Assembly: GCF_022376445.1 (NCBI RefSeq)
Contig: NW_025955184.1
Location: 1-62,259 of the forward strand
DNA from: Fomitopsis serialis
Taxonomy: Eukaryota > Basidiomycota > Agaricomycetes > Polyporales > Fomitopsidaceae
DNA length: 62,259 nt
Direction of reading: 5' to 3'
The notes under the pieces are model-generated. The model was given only the letters and a program-made list of their open reading frames with translations. It was not told the DNA's origin and ran no database searches. The first letter of the stretch is position 1, and each line of letters starts with the position of its first letter. Both the position numbers and the translations under genes were made by a program. Below are positions 1 to 10,633 of the stretch, one piece after another.

Positions 1-1587
1 CCTCAAATGTAACATCCAGCGTCCCAGTGCTGCTCTATCCAGCCTGGAGGCCCATATGGATGGTGTCTTCGCCATCGACACTGAACGCGACCTATAGTCG
101 ATGAATGTAGGGTGGCCCGTTCGATGTATCGCAGGCGGGAAAGCGTGATACCTGGCAAATGATGGGTCGTCAAGAGAGCGACTCGGAGATACAGTGCCAT
201 CCTACGGAGAGCCTGCGGCCGTTGCACGCGACGTGGGAACGACGAAGGCCCCGGTCACTGTCGACGGTACACCACTGCGATTCGTGTGTGCTCTTCTCTG
301 CAGCTTATGCAGACAAGCTCAATATTGGATGGTACGGTACTACATAGTAAGAACGTCAGTGCTGCCCACATCTTGAACCGAGTCAGATCATTTGAGTTCG
401 GCTCACTTCTGCTACCATAGGCCGATTTGACTGAACGTTGACGTTTGACACCCAGTAGGCTCCTCATCCGTCCCTTCGAAAACCGAACAATGGCAAGCAC
501 CGCGTCTCAGTCAAGGACTTTCACCAGCTATGCAGCTCGTGGGCAACGAAACCCAGGCAAAGACCGACCTCAGCGCAATTGACGTCCGTGTCCGGCAATT
601 TGCAGCTCAATCTTCCGTAAGCCTCAGGCTGATCACGGCTCTTGATGATATATTCAAGTTGATCACAGACAGAAACAACTCGCCAATCTTGCGGACTATT
701 CGTGATCAGGAGCAGCTCTGAGCTGATGGGACAACTTCCGGATTGCAATCCAACTGCAGTCGAACGACCGTGAGCTCGCCAAGTCAATTACTTGATTGCG
801 GCGCAGTGCCAAATCGACAAGAACCCGTTATTGTCATCGGAAAGGGCCGAGCGGCGAGCGGGCGACCCAATGTCTTGACATTTGACCATATTCGAGCGTT
901 CATTGAACGCTCCTCATTTGGACTCATGCCAAACTCGTCCATCTGCCGTATAGGACGCGTCTCGGTGATGATCCTGCCACGCTGAACTTCCCCGCCTACT
1001 TCTCCGTACATAATTATGATCTGCTATCCCCACTGGTTCTCTGAAGTCTAAGTATCGGCGCATCGTATGGCTTTATCAACGTGATCATAGCGGTTCATCA
1101 GTCGCTTACACAAGCAGCTAGCATATGCAAGACTATCGGGATTCCATGTGCAGTTGTATGTTCACATCATCTGCTGTCCGACTTACGAAGCTGGGAAGCT
1201 TGATGGCAGCGTCGGATCAGCTACCGAACACGCTAAAGCTCGAATGGCTTTCCAGTCAGGAGACAACCCGACGCGAGCCATGTCTCAGACTCTCCAACTA
1301 TCCTCACGTACCTAGGTACTTTCACATCCGACCTACAGGGTAACTTGGTATGTCGCCTTGTATCGTTCCTATCCAGCCATTTGATCAATGCTGAACTCTA
1401 GGCAGGGTTCAATTCGAATATGGAAGCTTACTGATGCTTCTTTGTCCCCGCCTCGAGAGCTCAATGGAGCTTCAGTTACCCTATAATTCGGTTCGTCTAC
1501 TTCTCTCTTGAATTCCCAGCTGTAGCCTCACTTCCAGCAGAGTTTGATATCCCTGCGGAGGCCGGTATCGTCTTGGCAAGCCCTGTC
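1..1587. other. gene-free or unresolved left edge
   Basis: Only short reading frames occur here and none shows a recognisable domain. An ATG near 484 opens a short Ser/Thr/Arg-rich frame of about 30 codons, and an overlapping frame at 530-721 could be helical, but no splicing pattern joins them convincingly. It could hold a small unrecognised gene or just the upstream region of the next gene. Confidence 0.4.
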
Positions 1588-1595
1588 TATATATA
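1588..1595 (+). promoter_or_regulatory. TATA box of the 1706-2926 gene
   Basis: A TATATATA run lies about 110 bp before the ATG at 1706. It falls inside the longer open frame that begins at a TTG near 1544, which argues that the frame upstream of 1706 is untranslated leader and that the ATG at 1706 is the start. Confidence 0.55.
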
Positions 1596-1705
1596 CATTG
1601 CTCCCCCTGCCCACCGTCTCTTCCTTTCACATACCCAACGTCGATTCAACTGCTGTGGGCGCGAGTGATCGTACCTGCCTCAGCTACGCTACATCTACTT
1701 CACTT

Positions 1706-2926
1706 ATGAAAAGGCACCGCGCTCCCTCCGACTCTCGACCCCCTTCGAACCGTCTTCCTCCACAGGATCGACCTCGGACCAGCGCAGGGACGAGTGTGTC
1801 AAAAGCGAAGACCGTTACATCGGACGGCATGGCCTGGAAACGCATATTCTCATTCCGAGCATCTGCGACCCAAGACCGTCCCCGAGCCCTGTCACCAGAT
1901 TCATTAGCCGTCTCGCCACCCGATCAGCCTCCTCCAGTTGCCGCTGCGACCGCCGATGCCGCATCCATGGCCGCAAGTACGACAAACACCTCACTCAGCT
2001 CCCGCATAGAAGAGCAGAGCTTGAGCGATGGCACCATTCCGGATCGCAGCGATCAGCCTGACGCTGGGCCCTCAGAGGCGTCCTCAGACGGCCAATCGAG
2101 CAGACCACGATCGCTCGACCTCTCAGAGAGGCTGCAAGCCCGAGCAAGCTACAGCGCGGAGAGCTTGCTTCTGTTCAATCACCCGGAGGGTTCCCGGTCT
2201 ACCCTCTCACTACCCTATACCTACCGTTCCATGCACGAAAGAAGGCTGCGATCGCCGGTCACAGTGGCAACCACATCCAAAAGCGTAGACACGCTACCTC
2301 GTCCTCCACCCAAAGCGCGTCCCAAGCGACGAGACTACGCCTCGTACCCGTACTTCGTGACGCCCCTTGCCTTCGCCACCATGAATCCCTACATCGTACC
2401 GGCAACCCCACCCTCATCGCCGCAGAACACCAAACCTAAAGAGACACCCGCAGTCCTCCCAAACCTAGCCTCGATCGAAACCACGTCCACACGCGATACA
2501 CCTCCGCGCGGCGTCTCTAGCGAGGACGCTCCCACTTCTCCCGAACCACAGCCTCCATCTCCTCCTCCTACATTGATCTTCAAGAAAATCACGTCGCGCG
2601 GGAGGCTCCGACCATCCACCGACGAGCTCGCGACCTCATCCAAAGCGGCCATAGCCACTCCCGTTCGCCGGCACTCCGAAGATCACCCGCGTCCGACAGC
2701 TGCCCATCATCGCACCGACTCTCATGCCCCTGTCGGCCTTGCCGTCCCACGCGCTGTGCCCGCGCAGCCCGCGGCGACGCTCCAGTCGAGTGCGGCCGCG
2801 GAGAGGGAGAGAGAGCAAAAGCTCCAGATTGCCGTCACGAAGGTCAGGCTGGACTCGAAAGAAGTGCGGGAAGAGCGCGACGTGGGTGACGTCCTACCCA
2901 AATTGCGAATGCTCAGGGCCCGTTGA
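1706..2926 (+). CDS. hypothetical disordered Ser/Pro-rich protein
   Basis: This is an uninterrupted frame of 406 codons from the ATG at 1706. I do not recognise the family. The protein is dominated by Ser, Pro, Arg and Thr, with proline runs around residues 260-330 (for example QPPSPPPTL), and is predicted by eye to be mostly disordered. The C-terminal 40 residues are different: charged and helical, with an EREREQKLQ-type stretch followed by a KEVREERD segment, which could be a short coiled coil or a binding helix. There is no signal peptide or membrane segment from this start. The neighbour on the right is an Iks1 kinase gene on the opposite strand, so the two converge. Coding status rests on frame length, the TATA box and codon use rather than homology. 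Confidence 0.65.
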   Translation: MKRHRAPSDSRPPSNRLPPQDRPRTSAGTSVSKAKTVTSDGMAWKRIFSFRASATQDRPRALSPDSLAVSPPDQPPPVAAATADAASMAASTTNTSLSSRIEEQSLSDGTIPDRSDQPDAGPSEASSDGQSSRPRSLDLSERLQARASYSAESLLLFNHPEGSRSTLSLPYTYRSMHERRLRSPVTVATTSKSVDTLPRPPPKARPKRRDYASYPYFVTPLAFATMNPYIVPATPPSSPQNTKPKETPAVLPNLASIETTSTRDTPPRGVSSEDAPTSPEPQPPSPPPTLIFKKITSRGRLRPSTDELATSSKAAIATPVRRHSEDHPRPTAAHHRTDSHAPVGLAVPRAVPAQPAATLQSSAAAEREREQKLQIAVTKVRLDSKEVREERDVGDVLPKLRMLRAR

Positions 2927-3480
2927 CCGCTCCGCCTGCGGCAGACGATTTTCCAGGCTTCGTGGCATGGGAGCCTGCTGCGGATACCGGACATTCGCTC
3001 GTCCATCCTGATTGTTGCGGTCTATCGCGTTTGATAGATGCTTCGTGTTAACGGGATCCGCTCGTCATTCAGCTCTTCTGAACTGATCGTGATGATCCTT
3101 TTGCGGAGCGGGTACGTTAGCTGAGCTTCTTGCCCTTCTTTGGTCTTGTCAGACCTGCTGCTGCTTCCTGAATACAATTCTTGCTGTTGCCATTGCCGCA
3201 GCCGCCGGTTCCGCTTTGTAGCAGCTTGTCTACGTACTCCAAAATTGTATTGTACTCAGCACTTTCTCACTCCTTGTAAGACATAACTTCACTCTCGATG
3301 ACCAACACGTTCTCATGGGACCAGAGTGCTTGTATTAGTAGTACAGAAAGGCTAGCTATGTATGACATGTGCATCATATGCATAGAATCCATTGCATGAT
3401 GTGGTAGGATCCTCAGTTTGATAATGTCCGATAGAGGCGTATGTGATGATATCAAGAACCCGGGGGACTCGCGCCGCCGC
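2927..3480. other. convergent intergenic region
   Basis: This lies between the 3' ends of the disordered-protein gene and the Iks1 kinase gene. It is AT-richer than its surroundings and holds no convincing frame; it probably carries the two 3' UTRs. Confidence 0.5.
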
Positions 3481-6283
3481 CTACACGCAACACTGACCGC
3501 TCCAACACGCCAGCCACACGACTACGACGTGGAATGTGGCGAGCATCAAAGTCAGGGACAGACTGTCGAACCAAGTGTCCATGACAGCGACGCCAAGGAT
3601 GAAAGCCGTGAACAGGAGATGCGGATGCGTGTCAGTACACATGCGGGTCATGCTCCACACCTACACGTCCATCGCAGAGAACCGTCGACTCGTAAGCGAC
3701 GCCCAGGCGAGAAGGCGGCCACACTTACCTTCAGCATGAGCACGCATGATTTGACCGTCCTTGGCCACATCACGCGCGGAATACGTACATGAACCTGCCG
3801 CCCGCCGACGTGGATCGTCCGCGTCCATACCCCGCTGGTGTTGAACGACAGCATAGACGCGGGTGCGTTGGACGGTCGCTTCTTCTCGTTAGATTGGCCA
3901 GCCTTCGGTGAGCTCGTTGCGTTCGCATCCAGCTCCGCTGAGACGCGCGCATGAAGGTCGGGCGTCTGCGGTGTGGACTCGACGAACGAGGTTGCGGCGT
4001 CGAACACTCGACGGATGGGGACTGGGATAGCAACTAGTGAGTTACTCCGCGTGTCTCCTTCCGTAGGGTCTTGGCGGAGAGGATCGAGCTGTCGCATATG
4101 AGTATTCTATTTGCGGAGCAATCCAACATCTTCTCACGTACCCTTCCCTCCCGAATGGCACTCTGTACCCGCTCAGAAGAAGGCCGGATTGAAGGATTGA
4201 TGTTGAGCAGCCCTTCGAGCAACATTAGGTACGCTCTAGGCAATCGTCGTGACTCAAACGCTGTCACAAGAGAGCCTGAAGACTTGAAGCTGGAAACAGT
4301 TCAACTTGTACTCGCTTGATTATATATCACTGCGCACCCAATGTATGACTGAACCTCACGCTCGAGCATGTCTGGCGCCTCACTTCCGTCACGAGTATTG
4401 TCCGACGAGCTTGCGTATGGTAATCTGAAGAAGAGGAGCTTGTGCAAAATCATCCCGACGGACCACATATCCGATTTTGAGTCAACCTGCAGCAGCTCGC
4501 CAGTCGGCGAAGGGAGAGACTCGGGTGAGGAGTATTCGAGACTGGTGCGGTGTAACAGTCAGAGGGAGTCTGAGGGCACGTCGGGAGTGACCTACGTCCC
4601 GGTATTGCCGGATCGTGCTCTAGACTTCAGCATGTCTTGCGACGTACCGAAGTCAGAGAGCATGGCGCGAGGACTACGTACGGTCAGCGTCACGACGAGA
4701 TCACCACAAAGAGCTACATACACCAGTCGACCTCCATCCCAAGTCAAAAGGACATTACCCGGCTTGAGGTCCAGGTGTAAAATTGACTGCTCGTGCTGTA
4801 ATAGGGCTCAGCCGAGCGCAACGCCTATATGCAGCGCAATACGCACCAGGAACGCAAGTCCCGACACAACGTCCCCAAACAGGCTCTTCACCTCTTCTGC
4901 ACTCAACAGGTGGACCGCCTTCCAGTCCGCTGGCCCCTTGCTCCCTGCCAGGCCGTCCGCCGCTAGCCCTTGCTCCCGCCTCAATCGTTCACGCTCCGCC
5001 GGAGGCGCCCGCTGCAGCGCGCGAAACGCTTTGATGCGTGCGGACCGCGAGGTCGGGTTCGGAGAGGGCGGCGCCTCGGGAGCAGGAGACGCAGTTGTGG
5101 ACGACGACACGCTCGCGGTTGCCGCGTGCGGGAAGCTCGGGGCGCGTCGGCCGAGCCGTGCGTCGATGAAGTCGTCTAGGCTCCCACCTTCTGCCCATTG
5201 CATTAGCACGCTGGACACGTGGTTAGTCGTTCATGATGAGAGGACATCAAAGTGTCACTGCGCAGGGAGCCTATCAAGCATCCCGCTCACTAATGGAGCC
5301 CTACGAGGCTATTCGTGGAAAACGGGATGTTCTTCGGATCCCCACGCATGACCTCATGAAGCTGAACTCACTGCAACGTGGGCACCTGTGGACCGAACGA
5401 TGAGAACTGGCAAGTTTCGAGCCAGGCGTGATGATAGGTAATGATGTTCGGATGATGCAGGCGTTCCAGGAGCCGGACCTGGGTGACGTCAGTGAAGGCA
5501 GCCAACACCAGTGTCAATCCTCTTACCTCGCGCAGGATGTTAAGCAGGTACGCGTGAGACTGGCCCACCGCAATTTTCTTCACGGCGAAATGACCTGTTT
5601 CCACAGTCAATGAAGGGGAAGACAGCTATGGTCGCAGGAACGTACCAAGCGGATTTCCGTCCAGCATGTGCTGTTGTGTGTCACGCACCTATGTTTGCCC
5701 TTGACCAAGGATGGAGAGGAGATGAGAGACGCACCTGACAAAGGAACACAGAACCGTTCGCGCCCATGCCGAGCCTGCCCTCCTCCTTGAAGAACGCCTT
5801 GAAGTAACCCTCCGCCATGTTGTCCGCACCAAACGCGCCCAAGCTTGCACACCCACTCCCGGCCCCGCCCCCGCTTGGGATGGTCCTCGTCGACCGCCCA
5901 CTTGCCGGACGTGACGCCGTGTCATTCGCAATCTGCAGGAGCTGGAAGTAGTTCGCCGCCCGACTGCGCGGCTGGGCGTGTGAGAGGTCGTCACTTGCGT
6001 CCAGATCAAGCTCGCTACCCATGTCACTCATATCATCGTGCTGCTCCGGATGGAGTTCTGTGGGTAGGGCGCGATGACAGAACGGACAGTGGTTACCTGC
6101 GTGGCGGTGGACGAGGCCGGAGTTGGCGTCCCTGGGGTGCTTTCGGATGGAGAGAGCGTGCGAGGTAGGATTATACAACACGACCTGGTTCGATATATGT
6201 AGAATGGGTCGCCATTCGGGGTCGAATGAGGCAAGGGCGACGAGCGCTGTCACAGGGGAGGGTGGCTGGCTTTCCTCGTACAT
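3481..6283 (-). CDS. iks1: Iks1-type serine/threonine protein kinase with C-terminal membrane segments
   Basis: The start is the ATG at 6283 and the stop is at 3481-3483. The N-terminal 180 residues (exon 5735-6283) contain the strand VVLYNPTSHALSI, a CPFC...H element and AEGYFKAFFKEEGRLGMG running into the glycine loop, as in fungal Iks1 proteins. A 25-nt microexon (5646-5670) encodes HMLDGNPLG; the next exon gives HFAVKKI with the ATP-binding Lys. Further exons give LHHPNIITYHHAWLE, LMQWAEGGSLDDF, the catalytic loop HLDLKPGNVLL, the metal-binding SDFGTSQDM, and SKSDMWSVGMILHKLL. The catalytic loop reads H-L-D rather than H-R-D, so this is a non-RD kinase. The tail ends in two hydrophobic stretches (around LLFTAFILGVAVMDTW and LTLMLATFHVVVVWLA), suggesting membrane anchoring. 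A low-complexity insert of about 60 residues lies between kinase subdomains V and VI. The substrate is unknown. At least eight introns are inferred; no break was seen. Confidence 0.87.
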
Positions 6284-7293
6284 GCTTCACGGAATTGCCT
6301 GGTTGACTTTGGAGTGCTCGCGCGCACGACCTGTAGATCCAGTCAATGGAGGAACGGAAGAGCACTGGCACCTGCAAGTGGACGTGGTGAGCGGGGCAGG
6401 CCGGTCCTCGGTTGCAGGAACACCGCTCACCTCGAGGAATGGTAGTGTGGGCTTCGTGAGTTTTGGGGTCGTGCAACTATGAGCGGTTTGGACGGCCTCG
6501 TGCCATCGCAGTGAAACGTAAAGTCAAGTCACTGCAGTCGCCTGAGGTTAGCAGGTCAAGCGCTTAGATCTTGGTTGGCTGAGATCATCCGGCGCGTCAC
6601 CTCGAGGCGGCTCCAGCTTCCAGATGTGGGCCAGCTCACCTCCGGAGTCCAGCGGATCGTAGTCACTTCAAAGTCTGCTTGGCCGTCGCTGCACCGCTGA
6701 AGGTCGACTCGGACAGGACCAATCACAGGCCTGTCGAATGAAGGACTTGATGATGACTCGGCGGCCGACCTCAAGAGTTCGCTGTGAACATGAAGGGAGG
6801 AGGAAAGCAGTAAAATGATGATTACGGCGTTGAAGGGTCGATGTCTGCCTTATATATGCCCAATCGACAGGAAATCAGCTAGTGCAGAAACCGCGGCGGA
6901 GTTCCAAACGAAAGAAACTGGATGCTTGACGGATGCGGAAAGCGACCTGCCGAAAGAGGAAGGCACGCCCATTGGTGACGTCAGACTAGAGAGGCGATAG
7001 AGATCTCGGGGAGGCAGGCGAAAGCGACATACTTACAAGTACATATCGTCTTAGTATACTCAAGGCACGCGCGATATATTATTGGCTACACAGTTCAAAG
7101 TGAGAGGGCGTTAGCCTACAGTACGACACACAAATTCGACATGGTCCGTGCATTATGGCCGAGAGATTAATGTCAACGTCAACTTGAAACGTCCCTGCAG
7201 AGTGGCTACTGATAGAAGCAGGCTGTCCGATGATAGCTTATGTACGCTCGCGAACCAGCGTCCATGCATTGCAACCTCCTGTCTGCGCACTGA
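6284..7293. other. intergenic region upstream of iks1
   Basis: A TATATAAG element on the minus strand near 6845-6853 is followed by only a seven-codon frame. I see no convincing gene here. Confidence 0.4.
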
Positions 7294-9405
7294 TTAGGGC
7301 TCGAAATCCTCCATGAAGCTCGACCCTGCCAGAGTCGATGGCCGCGAGACGGCCATTCGCGCCCTGCTCGTTGATACCAACGTATCAGCTGGCAAAAACA
7401 TCTAGTAGGCAACACACGTGAGAAAACACACCTTCGTAATGGCGCTACTATAGAAGATCTGACTGAACGATCCTCGAGTGCTATGTCGGCGTCGTTCCAC
7501 GTACTAGCTGTTGTTGGAGTCCCGGCGTGTGCAACATGACGCCGAGCATTCCACCTGTGGGAAGGCACAGTATCAAATCCGCTCTAGCGTGGAATTCAGA
7601 GACGACAGACATAGCGAGAAGAGAATTGACATAGACTGAATGTTCTCCGTTTAGTAGAACTCAACACACGGAAGAAAGCATGTGGGTCCTTACGGGTGCT
7701 TGCCGGCACGTAGAAAATCATGGACCACAATGTCTTGTTCTTGGAGTCGACTAGGAACTGGGAGCAAGACATTAATCAGAGTGTGCCCCGATTCGATCCC
7801 AGACAGCGATTACTGACGAGAGCAAATGCCAAGACTTGTGCGACACTAGAGCGATGCGGGATTATGCAATGGAGGCGTAAGTTTCCGAGATTTCGTGCTC
7901 ACGACGTGCATATCCCTCGAGTGATGGCATAACCGACCAGTTTGGTCACCATAGTGTCGGAACTCAGATAGACGAGGTGAGCGATAGGGCTTATTCTGAT
8001 AAAGATGAGGCAGAACGCTTACTGGTGATGACCCGTCTTTGCGTCCTGCAGGTGATAGCACAACCACACAGTAATATAGATGTCGACGATCGCAGCGCAT
8101 CCGGGACGAATGGACCCCGCTAGCTGAGGAAGCATCAGCCGTGCACGCGACTAGAGCATGAAAGGGTATGCGATATCAACCTTGGCTATCGACAATGCCA
8201 TATCGATATCCTTCGCCATGCGGCTGAAAACGAGGAGATGACGAGTCACTTCAAGCCTGTATATCAACAATCTTCCAGACACGCACATCTGTGAGGCACC
8301 AACTGAAGTAGGCGCATTAGGAATGCGGTGTATGTCCCCAGGTCATTGATATGGTACGCACCTAATCCTGCACCTACAACTGGACATTCACGCCGTTGTC
8401 ACACGGCGAGCGAAGAAACACGTACCGATGGACACTATCGCCATGATTAACTGCCAAGAGATCGTAATCTCAGACATGTAAGAGTGATTAGCGACCAATA
8501 CTGTGACACACCGGGGGTAACATAAAAAGCAGCCAATGCCGGTGGTGGTGTGATCGCTTGAGGACTTCCAGCCGTCAGTGAATACGAGCACATGGATGAT
8601 ACACTGGTGTGTACTCACATCTCCATATAGTGTGCAGATAGCAACTGTAACATGAGACGTCAGCATCCTGTCGCGTGTTGAGGACACACGACCTACCATT
8701 GCACTATGAATATTGTTGTACACTGGAAGCAAATGTAAGGTGGTATCACATAGTGACATAGCATTCATGAACATCTCACGGAGAGAACAAATTCAACCTA
8801 ATCATCCATGAGTCGAACGCCAAGAGTAGGCTAGATTGGTGCACCTACGGGCAGAATTCTGTGCACGCATTTCATTGAGATGATTCCAGTCGTCACGGCA
8901 GACACTTGCTCACCCCGGTAATGTTTCCAGCAGTGCAAATGCGTCACCATGAATCCGAACGAGGAGATCCCACCCGCACTGGCCAGTACCAGCTGCTGAG
9001 TAAAGATGCGGAAGTTGGTGCCAGTCAGTTACTCACAATCATATCCACGATCGTTTTGCCTGTGTCCAAAATCCTGCTCGCATTCATAAGTCGCGGCTCT
9101 GAGTACTACAGTGAATGACACTAACCAGATAAGAGTCACCTGTGGGCCCGTGGTCGGTCATCAACGCACTGGCATGAGCATCAAACATGATACACTCACG
9201 ATGGTGGTAATGTACGTGTGATCAGTCCAACCGTAGTGGGTGATGTAGTACAGAACCTGGCCGCAGGTACAGCCGTACAACCTAAACCCCTTGCTATCGT
9301 CAACGTAGTCGTAGAGCAAGCAAGCTGGACTTACATCAACGAGAAAAACCCCACCAAAAGTATGCAGCCCAGACTGCCGTTGAGCTCCAGCTCCAAGCTG
9401 GCCAT
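7294..9405 (-). CDS. DUF6534-family multi-pass membrane protein
   Basis: The start is the ATG at 9405, about 96 bp below a TATAAAAAG box. The first exon gives a short hydrophilic lead and helix 1 (GSLGCILLVGFFSLM), spliced to LYGCTCGQVLYYITHYGW. Two very short exons then give VTLIW and ILDTGKTIVDMI. This order of helix, LYG..C.Q....Y...Y and W.LDT.K is the DUF6534 pattern of basidiomycete seven-helix-like proteins. Near the end are DTMVTKLVGYAITRGICTS (around 7925-7975), LYVNSLLAM and WNARRHV, the family's last helix signature. I infer the tail after WNARRHV to end at the TAA at 7294-7296, but a different last intron would move the stop. The middle (8000-9000) is made of very short exons that I could not join with certainty, so partial decay is possible. 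The function of the family is unknown. Confidence 0.68.
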
Positions 9406-9500
9406 CGTCGTCTGCGAGATGAGGACCCAGGGCTCGAGTCAAGGGATTCCCGTGATAGGCGGCGCGGCCGACGCTTGCACCCTTTCAGGGTATCAGCAGC

Positions 9501-9509
9501 CTTTTTATA
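9501..9509 (-). promoter_or_regulatory. TATA box of the DUF6534 gene
   Basis: Read on the minus strand this is TATAAAAAG, 96 bp before the ATG at 9405, a usual distance for fungal promoters. Confidence 0.55.
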
Positions 9510-10633
9510 CGATGAGCAGAGTGATTCAGGTGGTCAAATCTAATCATGAAAGAGAGCCGCAAGTGGTCGACGAAGTCGCACCAGGACACTCCGCGCCATA
9601 AGGCATACTCCCCTACCGGTGATGCAGATCATGACAGAGGATTCCAAACGTGAAAGAGCTTCTATATGATCAAGAGTGTTACACCTGTTGTCGAAGTGAG
9701 TGAGACATTTTCACCAATGTAACCAGGAACATGCCTTTGCATTTGCTCCGCTGGAACGCAAAATCTGACTTAGCTTCGGTGCCCTGTTGCGAGTCTAGTT
9801 TTATATCACTTTCTGAGTTATCATGCGCATGTCTAGTCATTATATCAGCAGAGCGACGTATGCCATCGAACCAACGGATGTAAGACTAATGTCGAGCAAC
9901 ATGAAGATTCAAGTTCGTACCTACACACGAGGGGGAAGAATGGCCGGGCTGGCAGGTCTCCATCGCGTGGAACCGCGTGTACGCTGATCTATTATGACAG
10001 CGTCCTACGATGGGAATGATGAGATGTCCAGCTACGGACAGACAAGATAGCTGTACACGTCGAACAGAAAGGGCAGAATAGGGTAAGTCTACGAGCATAA
10101 ATGACTCACTGCCGTTCAGAATTCACGAGAGACCACATCTGACAGTTGCGTCACTGGAATGAGCCGCAGCGCAGCACCTCAGCTGGTCCGACGACATTCA
10201 AATTGAATTCCTTGGTAGACTCATCTAAGTCGGTGAATGCGACGATCCGTGATTCTCCACCACGCGAGACTGCTCACCTCACCACTGCTTGTGCGGGTTG
10301 AATGACAATGCGGCGTTCAGTACAATCATGCACTCGAGCCGCTACATGACTTCACTGTTACCGAGCAGCATATAAGTCAAGAGGAATATCGACCAAGCGC
10401 ATAGTGTTATAGCGCAGTGACAGGGATTAGTGGTTTCCGCATGGTTCCGTCACTGAGCAAGTCGGCAGTTACCGAGGGAAGAGAAGGCACGTCTCCCGTC
10501 GTAACGGCCCTGGTAGTGGTACGGAGGGAAGCATCTTTTGTTGTATTATATTCGACCCACTGCCCAGAATAAAACAGGCTCGCTGATCAACCTCTACATT
10601 CGAAGACTCACGTCACGTCGCCGACACACATGG
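9510..10633. other. intergenic region between DUF6534 and desaturase genes
   Basis: No frame here resembles a known protein and ATGs are followed by early stops on both strands. It contains the DUF6534 promoter and the desaturase 3' region. Confidence 0.4.

Noticed and set aside
1544..1705. N-terminal extension of the 1706-2926 protein
   Set aside because: The extension would start at a TTG and contains the TATA box, so it is more likely promoter and leader.
6556..6860. Possible small gene below a TATATAAG box on the minus strand
   Set aside because: The first ATG is followed by a stop after six codons and no splicing pattern gives a convincing protein.
8388..8774. 128-codon minus-strand frame as a separate gene
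   Set aside because: It lies within the DUF6534 gene on the same strand and reads through likely splice sites, so it is treated as part of that gene's exon/intron region.
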